Below are positions 41,121 through 50,626 of a DNA stretch of 64,000 bases, piece by piece. The DNA is taken from contig NZ_BBJJ01000002.1 in NCBI RefSeq assembly GCF_000739815.1, forward strand, positions 124,001 to 188,000, read 5' to 3'. The notes beneath the pieces were generated by a model that was given only the letters and a program-made list of their open reading frames with translations, did not search any database and had not been told where the DNA came from. The stretch's first letter is position 1; the number at the start of each line of letters is the position of its first letter. The DNA is from Paraburkholderia mimosarum LMG 23256 = NBRC 106338. Its GTDB lineage: Bacteria; Pseudomonadota; Gammaproteobacteria; Burkholderiales; Burkholderiaceae. Position numbers and translations under genes: made by a program.

Positions 41121-43415
41121 TTAGCGCGACGCGTTCACGTCCGCGACGAGCAGCGCCGTCATGTTGACGATGCGGCGCACCGTAGCGGACGCCGTCAGCA
41201 CATGGACCGGCTTCGCCGCGCCCAGCAGGATCGGCCCGATGGCGATGTTGTTGCCGGCCGCCGTCTTGAGCAGGTTGTAGGAGATGTTCGCCGCGTCGAT
41301 GTTCGGCATGATGAGCAGGTTCGCTTCGCCTTCTAGCGTCGATTCGGGCAGGACTTCCTTGCGCAGGTTCGCATCGATCGCCACGTCGCCGTGCATTTCG
41401 CCGTCCACCTGGAGGTCAGGAGCGCGCTCCTTGAGAATATCGAGCAGGTCGCGCATTTTCTGCGCGGAAGGCGCATTGCTCGAACCGAAGTTCGAATGCG
41501 AGCACAGCGCGATCTTCGGCTCGATGCCGAAGCGACGCACTTCCTCGGCGGCCATGATGGTGATTTCCGCGAGCTGCTCGGGCGTCGGGTCGACGTTGAC
41601 GTGCGTGTCGACGATGAAGATCTGGCGATTCGGCAGCACGAGCGCGTTCATCGCCGCATAGACGTTGCAGCCGGCCTTCTTGCCGATCACCTGGTCGATG
41701 AAGTGCAGATGGCGGTGCGTCGTGCTGACCGTGCCGCAGATCATGCCGTCGGCCTCGCCCTTCTCCACGAGCATCGAGCCGATCAGCGTGGTGCGGCGGC
41801 GCATTTCGAGCTTCGCCATTTGCTGCGTGATGCCCTTGCGCGCCATGAGCTTCGCGTAGGTCTGCCAGAACTCGCGATAGCGCTCGTCGTGGTCGGTGTT
41901 GACCACCGTGTAGTCCTGGCCCGCGACGAGACGCAGGCCATAGCGCGCAATGCGCTGCTCGATCACGGCCGGGCGGCCGATCAGGATGGGCTTCGCGAGC
42001 TTTTCGTCGACCGCGATCTGCACCGCGCGCAGGATGCGCTCCTCTTCGCCCTCGGCGAACACGATGCGCTTCTTCTCCGGCTCCGCGGCGCGCGCGAGCT
42101 GGAAGATCGGCTTCATGGTCGTGCCGCTGTGGTAGACGAACTGCTGGAGGTGCTGCTCGTAGGCGTCCATGTCCTCGATCGGACGGGTCGCAACGCCCGA
42201 CTCCATGGCCGCCCTGGCGACGGCCGGCGCGATCTTCACGATCAGGCGCGGGTCGAACGGCTTCGGAATCAGGTACTCCGGGCCGAACTGCAGATCCTGG
42301 ATGCCGTAGGCCGTGGCCACGACGTCGCTCTGCTCCTGGCGCGCCAGCTCCGCAATGGCGTTCACGGCGGCGATTTCCATCTCGCGCGTGATGGTGGTCG
42401 CACCCGCGTCCAGCGCGCCGCGGAAGATGAACGGGAAGCACAGGACGTTGTTCACCTGGTTCGGATAGTCGGTGCGGCCCGTGGCGATCACGGCGTCCGG
42501 GCGCACTTCGAGCGCCAGTTCCGGCAGGATTTCCGGCGTGGGATTGGCGAGCGCGAGAATGAGCGGCTTGGCCGCCATCTGCTTGACCATGTCCTGCTTG
42601 AGCACACCGCCCGCTGAAAGGCCGAGGAAAATATCGGCGCCTTCGATCACTTCCGCGAGCGTGCGCGCGTGGGTCTCGCGCGCAAAACGCTCCTTGTCCG
42701 GGTCCATGAGCTCGGTGCGGCCCTTGTAGACCACGCCCGCGAGGTCGGTCACGACGATGTTTTCGAGCGGCAGCCCGAGGTCGACCAGCAGGTCCAGGCA
42801 CGCCAGCGCCGCCGCGCCCGCGCCCGATGCCACGAGCTTGACCTCCTTGATGTCCTTGCCCACGACCTTCAGGCCGTTCGTGAAGGCGGCCGCCACCACG
42901 ATGGCGGTGCCGTGCTGGTCGTCGTGAAAGACCGGGATCTTCATGCGCTTGCGCGCTTCACGTTCGACGATGAAGCACTCGGGCGCCTTGATGTCCTCCA
43001 GATTGATGCCGCCGAAGGTGGGTTCGAGCGCGGCGATCACGTCGACGAGCTTGTGCGGGTCCGTCTCGTTCAGCTCGATGTCGAACACGTCGATGCCCGC
43101 GAACTTCTTGAAGAGCACCGCCTTGCCTTCCATCACTGGCTTCGAGGCGAGCGGCCCGATGTTGCCGAGGCCGAGCACGGCCGTGCCGTTCGACACGACG
43201 CCCACGAGGTTGCTGCGCGCCGTGAAGCGCGCGGCGTTGAGCGGATTCTCGACGATCGCCTCGCACGCGAACGCCACGCCCGGCGAGTACGCAAGCGAGA
43301 GATCGCGCTGGTTGATCATCTGCTTGGTCGGCGCAATCGCGATCTTCCCCGGCGTGGGGAACTCGTGATAGTCGAGGGCGGCTTCGCGGAGCTTGTTCGT
43401 GGCGGGATTCGACAT
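41121..43415 (-). CDS. maeB: NADP-dependent malic enzyme (MaeB type)
   Basis: Decarboxylates malate to pyruvate with NADP. At 764 aa it is the long form: malic-enzyme domains (about 1-430) with [32 protein letters not shown] and [13 protein letters not shown], then a C-terminal phosphotransacetylase-like domain (about 440-764) with [19 protein letters not shown] and [16 protein letters not shown], which is regulatory in characterised MaeB proteins and binds acetyl-CoA. The start at 43415 ([19 protein letters not shown]) has only a weak ribosome binding site but matches the family. Divergent from thiL. Confidence 0.96.
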   Translation of the reverse strand: MSNPATNKLREAALDYHEFPTPGKIAIAPTKQMINQRDLSLAYSPGVAFACEAIVENPLNAARFTARSNLVGVVSNGTAVLGLGNIGPLASKPVMEGKAVLFKKFAGIDVFDIELNETDPHKLVDVIAALEPTFGGINLEDIKAPECFIVEREARKRMKIPVFHDDQHGTAIVVAAAFTNGLKVVGKDIKEVKLVASGAGAAALACLDLLVDLGLPLENIVVTDLAGVVYKGRTELMDPDKERFARETHARTLAEVIEGADIFLGLSAGGVLKQDMVKQMAAKPLILALANPTPEILPELALEVRPDAVIATGRTDYPNQVNNVLCFPFIFRGALDAGATTITREMEIAAVNAIAELARQEQSDVVATAYGIQDLQFGPEYLIPKPFDPRLIVKIAPAVARAAMESGVATRPIEDMDAYEQHLQQFVYHSGTTMKPIFQLARAAEPEKKRIVFAEGEEERILRAVQIAVDEKLAKPILIGRPAVIEQRIARYGLRLVAGQDYTVVNTDHDERYREFWQTYAKLMARKGITQQMAKLEMRRRTTLIGSMLVEKGEADGMICGTVSTTHRHLHFIDQVIGKKAGCNVYAAMNALVLPNRQIFIVDTHVNVDPTPEQLAEITIMAAEEVRRFGIEPKIALCSHSNFGSSNAPSAQKMRDLLDILKERAPDLQVDGEMHGDVAIDANLRKEVLPESTLEGEANLLIMPNIDAANISYNLLKTAAGNNIAIGPILLGAAKPVHVLTASATVRRIVNMTALLVADVNASR

Positions 43416-43601
43416 GAGAGGCAGGACGTGAGTGCAGATTAGAATAACAACTCGAACGCTACGTTGACCGATTGTAGCGCCAATCTCCCGCGGCATTCTT
43501 TACAGTTCGGGCGCAGGTGCCGCGACCGGCATGCAGGGAACGCCGCGCCGGTGCGCCCCCTCACGGCGTCGCCCCAGGCCATTCGTCATAGTCCTTTCGT
43601 C

Positions 43602-44603
43602 ATGCTTTCCGAGTTCTCGCTCATCGACCGATATTTCGCCCGGCGCGCCCGCACGAACACACGGCGCGCCGTGCTCGGCATCGGCGACGACTGCGCGCTC
43701 ATCGCGCCCGCCGACGGCGAAATGCTGGCCGTCTCCACGGACATGCTCGTGGAAGGCCGTCATTTTTTCCCCGATATCGATCCGCACGCGCTCGGCCACA
43801 AGGCGCTGGCCGTCAATCTGTCGGACCTCGCCGCGATGGGCGCGCAGCCGCTCGGCTTCACGCTCGCATTCGCGCTCCCGAAGCCGGCCGAGGATTGGCT
43901 CGCCGCGTTCAGCGCGGGACTCTTCGAGCTGGCCGACCGCTACGACTGCGAACTGATAGGCGGCGACACCACGGCCGGCCCCCTCAATCTGTGCCTGACG
44001 GTCTTCGGGTCGGTGCGGCAGGATGTCGCGCTTCGGCGCGACGCCGCCCGGGCAGGCGACGACATCTGGGTCTCCGGCACGCCCGGCGACGCGCGTGCGA
44101 GTCTCGGGCTGCTGCGCGGCGAATGGCAAGTCAATGGGCAGACGAATGAGCAGGACGCCGCGCACTTTCGCCGCGCGCTCGAATACCCGGAGCCGCGCGT
44201 AGCGCTGGGTCTCGCGCTGCGCGGCGTCGCACGCGCGGCGCTGGACGTGTCGGACGGCCTGGCCGGCGACCTGCTCCACATTCTCGAGCGCTCGAACCTC
44301 GCCGCGACGATCGATGTCGACAGTCTGCCGATTTCGCCCGCGCTCGCCCGCCTGCCGCGCGACGTGCAACTGCAGTGCGCACTGGCGGGCGGCGACGATT
44401 ACGAGTTGTGCTTCACGGCGGCGCCTGGGCAGCGCGCCGCTGTCGAGGCGGCGGCGCAACACGCCGGCGTGCGTGTCACGCGCATCGGTACAATGAGTGC
44501 CCTCACTTCGCCGCAAACCGCTCCTGCGATCGCCTGGCGCGACGCCGCGGGCACGATGCTCAATCTGACGTTGCAAGGTTTCGACCACTTCCATGCAGAC
44601 TGA
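43602..44603 (+). CDS. thiL: Thiamine-monophosphate kinase
   Basis: Phosphorylates thiamine monophosphate to thiamine diphosphate, 333 aa. The start at 43602 gives MLSEFSLIDRYFARRARTNT; the frame is open upstream without a site. AIR-synthase-like ATP motifs include GIGDDCALI, VSTDMLVEGRHFF, VNLSDLAAMGAQPLGFTLAF and GGDTTAGPLNL. It overlaps pgpA by 11 bases, indicating coupling. In many betaproteobacteria thiL and pgpA are neighbours. Confidence 0.95.
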   Translation: MLSEFSLIDRYFARRARTNTRRAVLGIGDDCALIAPADGEMLAVSTDMLVEGRHFFPDIDPHALGHKALAVNLSDLAAMGAQPLGFTLAFALPKPAEDWLAAFSAGLFELADRYDCELIGGDTTAGPLNLCLTVFGSVRQDVALRRDAARAGDDIWVSGTPGDARASLGLLRGEWQVNGQTNEQDAAHFRRALEYPEPRVALGLALRGVARAALDVSDGLAGDLLHILERSNLAATIDVDSLPISPALARLPRDVQLQCALAGGDDYELCFTAAPGQRAAVEAAAQHAGVRVTRIGTMSALTSPQTAPAIAWRDAAGTMLNLTLQGFDHFHAD

Positions 44604-45195
44604 CCCCACGCCATCGCCCGCCAGCGATTACGCGAGCGCTGGACAGCCGGCTCCCGCGGCAGGCGCGGCGTCCAACGCCTCCGGGCCGGCCGGGCCAGGG
44701 CGCTCGGGCGGCCCGCGCCGCGCGGACGCGCCGTTCATGCTCACGCATCCGCTGCATATCCTCTCGCTCGGCTTCGGCTCCGGCCTCTCGCGGCTCGCAC
44801 CCGGCACGGCCGGCACGCTCTTCGCGTGGGCCGCGTTCGAGGTGCTCAACCGCTACCTCACCGTGACCGAGTGGGGATTGCTGATCGTCGTGGGCTTCTT
44901 CGCGGGCATCGGCATCACGGGGTTCACGGCGAAGAAGCTGCGCACGGAAGACCCTTCCGCCATCGTCTGGGACGAGATCGTCGCGTTCTGGCTCGTCCTG
45001 CTGATGGTCACGCCCGTCGATTTCGAGGGCCGGCTGTGGGCCTTCGTCGTCTTCCGGTTCTTCGATATGGTGAAGCCGCCGCCCATTCGCTATTTCGACA
45101 GGCGTTTCAAGGGCGGCCTCGGCATCATGCTCGACGACATCGTCGCCGCGTTTTTCACGCTGCTCGTGATCGCGCTGTGGCGCATGTCGGTCTAA
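44593..45195 (+). CDS. pgpA: Phosphatidylglycerophosphatase A
   Basis: Inner-membrane phosphatase that dephosphorylates phosphatidylglycerophosphate, 200 aa. The family core has GLSRLAPGTAGTLFAWAAF, DPSAIVWDEIVAFW and FRFFDMVKPPPIRYFDRRFK, with three membrane helices. The first 45 or so residues are rich in Ala, Pro, Gly and Ser, unlike the E. coli protein (172 aa), and may be disordered or reflect a start further in at Met49 (MLTHPLHILSLGFGSG). The ATG at 44593 overlaps the thiL stop. Both starts remain possible. Confidence 0.9.
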   Translation: MQTDPTPSPASDYASAGQPAPAAGAASNASGPAGPGRSGGPRRADAPFMLTHPLHILSLGFGSGLSRLAPGTAGTLFAWAAFEVLNRYLTVTEWGLLIVVGFFAGIGITGFTAKKLRTEDPSAIVWDEIVAFWLVLLMVTPVDFEGRLWAFVVFRFFDMVKPPPIRYFDRRFKGGLGIMLDDIVAAFFTLLVIALWRMSV

Positions 45196-45242
45196 CCGCC
45201 CGTCCACCAACGAGCCGCCGCCACTTCAACGGACTTCCAGCG

Positions 45243-45743
45243 ATGCCCACCGATTCCGTCGTCTACCAACTCGCCATCCGCGTCGGCAACAAGCTGCGCG
45301 ACGGGCGTCTCATGCTCGCGACCGCCGAGTCCTGCACCGGCGGCATGATCGCCACCGCCATCACCGACATTTCCGGCAGCAGCGGCTGGTTCGAGCGCGG
45401 TTTCGTCACCTATTCGAACCAGGCAAAGACCGAGATGATCGGCGTGCCGCCCGAACTCATCGAGAAGCACGGCGCGGTGAGCGAGCCGGTCGCCCGCGCG
45501 ATGGCCGAAGGCGCGCTCACCAACAGCCGGGCACAGCTTTCGCTGGCCGTTACGGGCGTCGCGGGACCCGGCGGCGGCACGCCGGAAAAGCCGGTCGGCA
45601 TGGTGTCGTTCGGCTGGAGCAACCGGCTCCATACGAGCATCGAGACGCTGGTGTTCAAGGGCGACCGCGAGCAGATCCGCGTGCAGGCGGCCGCGCACGC
45701 GCTGCGCGGGCTGCTCGCGTTCATCGACGAACAGGAACGCTAA
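45243..45743 (+). CDS. CinA family protein, nicotinamide-nucleotide amidohydrolase (PncC)
   Basis: Stand-alone C-terminal CinA domain, 166 aa, that hydrolyses nicotinamide mononucleotide to nicotinate mononucleotide in pyridine-nucleotide recycling in characterised PncC proteins. Motifs are LMLATAESCTGGMIATAITD near residue 25-44, TYSNQAKTEMIGV, and AVTGVAGPGGGTPEKPVGMV. The start at 45243 (MPTDSVVYQLAIRVGNKL) is clear though the frame is open through pgpA. It follows pgpA by 47 bases. Confidence 0.92.
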   Translation: MPTDSVVYQLAIRVGNKLRDGRLMLATAESCTGGMIATAITDISGSSGWFERGFVTYSNQAKTEMIGVPPELIEKHGAVSEPVARAMAEGALTNSRAQLSLAVTGVAGPGGGTPEKPVGMVSFGWSNRLHTSIETLVFKGDREQIRVQAAAHALRGLLAFIDEQER

Positions 45744-45796
45744 ACCCGCCCGCTGCGATCGGACCGCCGGTCGGGGCAACCACGGAGGTTCTCGCC

Positions 45797-46333
45797 ATGG
45801 CCACAACGCATCCCGCAGTGGGAGAACTGATCCGCCGCTTCGGTCTCGAACCGCACCCGGAAGGCGGCTACTACAGCGAAACCTATCGCGCCGACAATCT
45901 CGTGCGCCGTGACGGCGCAAGCGACGCAGACGGCACGCGCGCGGCATCGACCGCCATCTACTTCCTGCTCGCGGAAGGTGCTTACTCGGCATGGCATCGC
46001 ATCCGCTCCGACGAACTGTGGCACTTCTATGCGGGCTCGCCCATCGAGATCCATTCGATCGATGAGCGCGGCGTGCTCTCCACGCGCAAGCTCGGGCATG
46101 CGCTCGAACACCCCGGCACCGTGTTCCAGGCCGTCGTGCCGGCGGGGCACTGGTTCGCGGCGCGCTGCTGCGACCCGTCGACGTATGCGCTCGTGGGCTG
46201 CACGGTCGCGCCGGGGTTCGAATTCGGCGAGTTCGAGATCGCCGACGTCGACGCGCTCGCCGCGAAATATCCGCTGCATCGCTCGATCATCGAGTTGCTC
46301 GGCAAACCGGCTTCGGTCGCGAAGAAGGATTGA
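45797..46333 (+). CDS. Cupin domain-containing protein (DUF985)
   Basis: A 178-aa cupin of the DUF985 family, function unknown. The N-terminus has LEPHPEGGYYSETYR and the barrel TAIYFLLAEGAYSAWHRIRS then DELWHFYAGSPIEIHSI and VPAGHWFAARC. GGAGG stands just upstream of the ATG at 45797. It is the last gene of the thiL-pgpA-cinA run and converges on pyrF. Confidence 0.9.
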   Translation: MATTHPAVGELIRRFGLEPHPEGGYYSETYRADNLVRRDGASDADGTRAASTAIYFLLAEGAYSAWHRIRSDELWHFYAGSPIEIHSIDERGVLSTRKLGHALEHPGTVFQAVVPAGHWFAARCCDPSTYALVGCTVAPGFEFGEFEIADVDALAAKYPLHRSIIELLGKPASVAKKD

Positions 46334-46405
46334 GCGGCCCCGCGCATCACGAAGGCCGCTCATCTTCGGAAACCGTCCGGCGCATGGGGAGCGCAGGACG
46401 TTTCC
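46332..46405. terminator. Inverted repeats between convergent cupin gene and pyrF
   Basis: Two structures: GAGCGGCC/GGCCGCTC (46332-46361), which overlaps the cupin stop codon, and an imperfect GGAAACCGTCC.../...GGACGTTTCC (46368-46405). Neither has a strong T run, so termination is plausible but not certain. Confidence 0.45.
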
Positions 46406-46409
46406 GCCG

Positions 46410-47225
46410 TCAACGATAAGCGTTGATCTTGTCGCGCGTCTCGCGGGCAGCCGTTGCAGCTGCCTGCGCGTAGTCCTCACCCTTGCTCGCGTAGATGATC
46501 GCGCGCGACGAGTTGATGAGCATGCCCGTGCCGTTGGCGGTGCGGCCTGCCTTCACGGTCGCTTCGACGTCGCCGCCCTGCGCGCCGATTCCCGGAATCA
46601 GGAGCGGCATGTCGCCCACGATCGCACGCACGGTTTCGATCTCCTTCGGAAAGGTCGCGCCTACGACAAGACCGAGTTCGCCGCTCGCGTTCCATTTGTT
46701 CGCCGCGAGGTCCGCCACCACTTGATAGAGCGGCTTGCCGTCGGTCGTCAGAAACTGGAGATCGGAACCGCCCGGGTTCGACGTGCGGCACAGCACGATC
46801 ACGCCCTTGCCCTCGTGCGCGAGCCACGGCTCGATCGAGTCGTAGCCCATGTACGGATTGACCGTCACCGCATCGGCCTGGAAGCGCTCGAACGCTTCGC
46901 GCGCGTATTGTTCAGCAGTACTGCCGATGTCGCCGCGCTTGGCGTCGAGAATCACGGGCAAGCCCGGATGCTTTTCGTGGACGTGTGCAATGAGCGCTTC
47001 GAGCTGGTCTTCGGCGCGATGCGCGGCAAAGTAGGCGATCTGCGGCTTGAAGGCGCATGCATAGGCCGCGGTGGCGTCGACGATGTCGCGGCAGAACTCG
47101 AAGATCGCGTCGCTGCGGCCGGCCAGTGCGGCTGGAAATTTCGTCGGCTCGGGGTCGAGGCCAACGCACAGCAGCGAGCCGGTGCGCTGCCAGGCGGCGC
47201 TGAGGGTCTGGGTGAAGGAGGTCAT
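46410..47225 (-). CDS. pyrF: Orotidine 5'-phosphate decarboxylase (type 2)
   Basis: Last step of UMP synthesis, 271 aa, belonging to the longer subfamily 2 (about 270 aa) rather than the 245-aa E. coli type. The catalytic Lys lies in [20 protein letters not shown]; the substrate site includes [27 protein letters not shown] and [19 protein letters not shown]. The start at 47225 ([20 protein letters not shown]) is clear. It is a single-gene unit. Confidence 0.96.
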   Translation of the reverse strand: MTSFTQTLSAAWQRTGSLLCVGLDPEPTKFPAALAGRSDAIFEFCRDIVDATAAYACAFKPQIAYFAAHRAEDQLEALIAHVHEKHPGLPVILDAKRGDIGSTAEQYAREAFERFQADAVTVNPYMGYDSIEPWLAHEGKGVIVLCRTSNPGGSDLQFLTTDGKPLYQVVADLAANKWNASGELGLVVGATFPKEIETVRAIVGDMPLLIPGIGAQGGDVEATVKAGRTANGTGMLINSSRAIIYASKGEDYAQAAATAARETRDKINAYR

Positions 47226-47393
47226 GGTGAGCGCTCGCGGCGAGCGAGCCGGTGAAGAGAAACGGCGCGTATTTTACCCGGCTTGGGGCCGGACGCCTCC
47301 AGACACCTCGGGGCGTCCCCGGCCGGTCCCAGCGCCGCAAGCCGCGCCGCAGCCGGCCCCGGCCACGGTGCGCTTTCATCCGATGAAGTGCGC

Positions 47394-48569
47394 TCAAGCG
47401 CGCACGCGTGCCCCCTTGGCACCGCGCGCGCCCGAGCGGCCGCGCGCCCCGGCGCGGTGCGGGCTGGCCGCCGCCCGCATGTCCATGCGCTCTACCGTAA
47501 AGCTGAAGCGCCGCATGAGCCGCTCGCCGTGCCCGAGCACGGTCATGCCGTTTGCGTCACCGCCACCGCGCAGGTTCACGGCGTTGATCGGGTGATCGAC
47601 GGGCTCGAAGCAGAAGAAGTCGGCGCCGGGGGGCGTGTAGAGCACGTAATAGTCCGTGTTGGCGCAAATGGACAGTGAGAGCCGCCGGCGCTCCCACACC
47701 ACGGCGGCGCGCCCGCTCCAGCCGCTGAACGCATGATTGACGAGTTGCGCCGGCAACGGATACGCCACGCCGAACTGCCAGGCGGGCGGCGCGGGCACGT
47801 GGCGCACCGGCAGCCAGTCCTCGCCCGAGAGCCACAAGCCGCTCGCGGGTGCGGAAAGCTCGGTGCTCGCGTCGCGCGCGAGGAACGGATGCACGCCCAG
47901 GCCGAACGGCAGCGCATCGCGTCCCGTGTTCTCCACTTCGAGGCCGATCGTGAGCGTCGCGCCGTCCAGCGCATAAGTGAGCGCCGCGCGGTACGCGTAG
48001 GGGTCGCCGTCGCTGCGATCGAGCACGAGGCGCACGTTCTCGCGATCGGCGCTTTCGATGCTCCAGGGTGCAAGCCAGCCGTCGCCGTGAATGGGCATCG
48101 GCTCGCTGGCGCGATTGCGGGGCACCTCGACATCGCGGCCGCCGAAATGAAAGCGCCCTTCGCCGATGCGATTCGAATACGGCAGCAGCGGGTAGCACGC
48201 CAACTCGTTCGGGTCCATGCGCGCACTCACGCGCTCGCAGCGGCGGAAGACGGGCTCGAACGCGCCTTCGCTGCGCCAGTCGAAACGCGTGATTCCGCCG
48301 CCCAGCTGGGGCGCGACGTCGAGCCTCAGATACGCGTTCGCAAGGGTCACGCAGGCTACGTCGCTCGTGCCCGCCGCGCCGATTGCGACGGCGGAGGTGC
48401 TGGGCCCCGGCATCACAGGATGGGTGGCGGCTTCGAGCCGCGCGCGGCGCGCGGCGGCGGCAGGGGAGACAGCGGCGGAAGGCGCCACGCTCTGCGGCGT
48501 TGCGGCGGTGCCTGCGGTAACGGAACGGGAACGGGTAGATCGACGCACAGCGGAATTCGCGACGCTCAT
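47394..48569 (-). CDS. Aldose 1-epimerase
   Basis: Mutarotase-fold protein of 391 aa. Conserved parts are NRIGEGRFHFGGRDVEVPRN, MPIHGDGWLAPW (catalytic His), PFGLGVHPFLARD and a Glu-bearing segment near the end (FFCFEPVDHPINAVN). The start at 48569 has GAGGAG upstream. The first 75 and last 25 residues are Ala/Arg-rich low-complexity sequence, so the folded domain is about 80-365. It ends the sugar cluster, and may interconvert sugar anomers for the dehydrogenase at 49790-50590. Confidence 0.9.
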   Translation of the reverse strand: MSVANSAVRRSTRSRSVTAGTAATPQSVAPSAAVSPAAAARRARLEAATHPVMPGPSTSAVAIGAAGTSDVACVTLANAYLRLDVAPQLGGGITRFDWRSEGAFEPVFRRCERVSARMDPNELACYPLLPYSNRIGEGRFHFGGRDVEVPRNRASEPMPIHGDGWLAPWSIESADRENVRLVLDRSDGDPYAYRAALTYALDGATLTIGLEVENTGRDALPFGLGVHPFLARDASTELSAPASGLWLSGEDWLPVRHVPAPPAWQFGVAYPLPAQLVNHAFSGWSGRAAVVWERRRLSLSICANTDYYVLYTPPGADFFCFEPVDHPINAVNLRGGGDANGMTVLGHGERLMRRFSFTVERMDMRAAASPHRAGARGRSGARGAKGARVRA

Positions 48570-48878
48570 TAGATGCTCCTCGAGAGGCAAGTTTGATTGC
48601 CGCCGCAAAAGGCGGCTCACTGGTGGCCTGACGACGCCGTACGCTCGCTCAACTGCCAGCTCTCGCACGGGCCTGCGGCCGCTTCTTGTGTTCGCCCTTC
48701 TATTGGTACTGGCAAAGCCGACTGCACACTTTCGATCGACTGCATCTGTTGCTGAACTGCAACGACTATCCGTCTGCTTGTGCTGCGCGCTGCCCCGTTT
48801 CCTCGGCGCAAGCGGCGCGTGCTTATCGTCTGACGAGATCGCACGCACCCCTTTCAGGCAACGCTCGATACGGCGAAC
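48570..48878. other. Intergenic region between lactonase and epimerase genes
   Basis: About 310 bases without a recognised gene and with lower G/C than its neighbours. A minus-strand promoter for the epimerase gene may lie here, but no strong -35/-10 pair was identified. Confidence 0.4.
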
Positions 48879-49793
48879 TCAAACGCGCCGCCGCCCCTGA
48901 AACCGCGGTTCTTCAAGGCCCAGGCGGCCGATCCGAAGCGCGAACACACCGCCCGCATGCGGCTCGCGCGCGAGGGCCTCCTCCTCCATCTCCTCGCGCG
49001 CGCTCGTGACGTAGAGCGTGTCCAGCAGCGCACCGCCGAGCGTAACGCAGCTTGGTTGCGCTGTGGGAATCTTTACGCGCTCGGTTTCCACGCCGTCGGG
49101 GCCGTAACGCACCACACGCTCGCCGCCCCACTGCGCGTTCCAGAGGCCGCCTTCGGCGTCGACGGTGGAGCCGTCCGGCACGCCGGTCTCGTCAGCGAGC
49201 GTTGCGAACGTGCGTTCGTTCGCAATCGTTCCATCCGCGCCGTAGTCGCATGCGCGGATCTCGCGCGTGGGGGAATCGCAGTAGTACATCGTCGCGCCGT
49301 CCGGGCTGAACGCGATGCTGTTCGAGATCGCGGGCGCGGGCAGCGGCAGGCGTTCCAGCGTCAAATCGTGATTCAGGCGATAGAAGCCGCCAATGGCTTG
49401 CCTCGGCGTGCCCTCGTACTTCGTGCCGAACACGAAGCGCCCCTGGCGGTCGCAGCGCCCATCGTTCAGGCGCGTCGGCACGCCGGGCTCGACCTCCACG
49501 ATCGTCTCTATCTCGCCCGTCTCCAGATCGAAGAACGCGAGACGCGAGGCGAGGCCCAGTAGCAGCGTGCGCTCGTCTTCGCACAGCGCGAAGCAGGCGA
49601 CCCGCTCCGGCATGTTCCACGTCATGAGCTTGCCGTCGCGCGTGTCGTAGCGCGCGAGCCGCTTGTTCGTGATGTCGACCCAGTAAAGCCGGCCGCTGCG
49701 CGCACACCAGGTCGCACCCTCGCCCAGCTCGCATTTCGAGTGAACGAGGAGCTCGGCCACCGCCTCGTTCGCTGCACTTTGATTCGCGCTCAT
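48879..49793 (-). CDS. SMP-30/gluconolactonase family lactonase
   Basis: A 304-aa six-bladed beta-propeller lactonase (SMP-30/gluconolactonase/LRE family). Metal and active-site segments are CELGEGATWCARSGRLYWVD, VPTRLNDGRCDRQGRFVFGT, ISNSIAFSPDGATMYYCDSP and GVPDGSTVDAEGGLWNAQWG. It overlaps the upstream sugar dehydrogenase by 4 bases, so it should hydrolyse that enzyme's aldonolactone, probably galactonolactone or arabinonolactone. The start at 49793 (MSANQSAANEAVAELLVHSK) was preferred over 62 Arg-rich upstream residues. Confidence 0.92.
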   Translation of the reverse strand: MSANQSAANEAVAELLVHSKCELGEGATWCARSGRLYWVDITNKRLARYDTRDGKLMTWNMPERVACFALCEDERTLLLGLASRLAFFDLETGEIETIVEVEPGVPTRLNDGRCDRQGRFVFGTKYEGTPRQAIGGFYRLNHDLTLERLPLPAPAISNSIAFSPDGATMYYCDSPTREIRACDYGADGTIANERTFATLADETGVPDGSTVDAEGGLWNAQWGGERVVRYGPDGVETERVKIPTAQPSCVTLGGALLDTLYVTSAREEMEEEALAREPHAGGVFALRIGRLGLEEPRFQGRRRV

Positions 49794-50590
49794 GCCCAGC
49801 CCCCGTCCACGACGATGTCCTGCGAAGTGATCATGCGGCTGTCGTCGGCGGCGAGAAAGAGCGCCATGCGCGCGAGGTCTTCGGGCAGCAGTTCGGCGTC
49901 GATGCACTGGCCGCGCTTGATGTCCTCGCGGCCTTCGTCGGTGAGCCACAGGCGCCGCTGTCTGTCCGTCATGACCCAACCCGGCACGAGCGAATTCACG
50001 CGAATGCCGTACGGCCCCAAGTCCTTGGCGAGCCCGCGCGTGAGCCCCTGCACCGCCGACTTGGCCATCACATAGACCGGATACTGCGCGTTCTTGAGCA
50101 TCCAGCTGATCGAGCCGAGATTGATGATGGAGCCGGCGCGCGCCGCTTTCATGTCCTCGACCACGGCCTGCGCCGCGAACAATTGATGGCGCACGTTCAC
50201 GGCAATGCCGGCGTCGAACGACTCAGGTGTGACTTCGGCGAGCGTATGGCGCCTGTCGTTGGCCGCGTTGTTCACGAGCACCTCGATCGGCCCGAGCGCC
50301 GCTTTCACATCGGCGATGGCGGCTCGCAGGGCCGCGATGTCGGTGAGATCGACTTCGGCAAAAAGCGGCTCGTGGCGCGAGTCGCCGAGCTCGTCGGCGA
50401 GCGCCTGGCCGGCGCTCGCGTCGATGTCAAAGAACGCCACGCGCGCGCCCTGCGCGGCGAAGTGCTCGACGAACGACGCGCCGATGCCGGTCGCGCCGCC
50501 CGTGATGAGCACCACGCGGTCGGCCAGGCTCGGATAGCGCGCGTAGTTTTCGTGCGCGTGGCGCGCGAGCGCGTTAGCGGGAGACGACAT
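49790..50590 (-). CDS. SDR family dehydrogenase, probable galactose/arabinose 1-dehydrogenase
   Basis: A 266-aa short-chain dehydrogenase. The cofactor motif is LITGGATGIGASFVEHF (TGxxxGIG), the structural motif is NNAAN, and the catalytic Ser and YxxxK are in NLGSISWMLKNAQYPVYVMAK. It is 36 bases after araH and overlaps the lactonase gene, so it probably oxidises the imported pentose or hexose to its lactone. Similar proteins in Burkholderia-group species act on D-galactose and L-arabinose; which is preferred here is inference. Confidence 0.88.
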   Translation of the reverse strand: MSSPANALARHAHENYARYPSLADRVVLITGGATGIGASFVEHFAAQGARVAFFDIDASAGQALADELGDSRHEPLFAEVDLTDIAALRAAIADVKAALGPIEVLVNNAANDRRHTLAEVTPESFDAGIAVNVRHQLFAAQAVVEDMKAARAGSIINLGSISWMLKNAQYPVYVMAKSAVQGLTRGLAKDLGPYGIRVNSLVPGWVMTDRQRRLWLTDEGREDIKRGQCIDAELLPEDLARMALFLAADDSRMITSQDIVVDGGWA

Positions 50591-50626
50591 CGTTTTGGGC
50601 TCCTGATGGATCGCTCAGTGGGTTGT

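Noticed and set aside
43464..43480. TTGACC followed by GATTGTAGC as a thiL promoter
   Set aside because: The -35-like hexamer has no -10 box at 16-18 bases; the TACAAT complement lacks a partner too.
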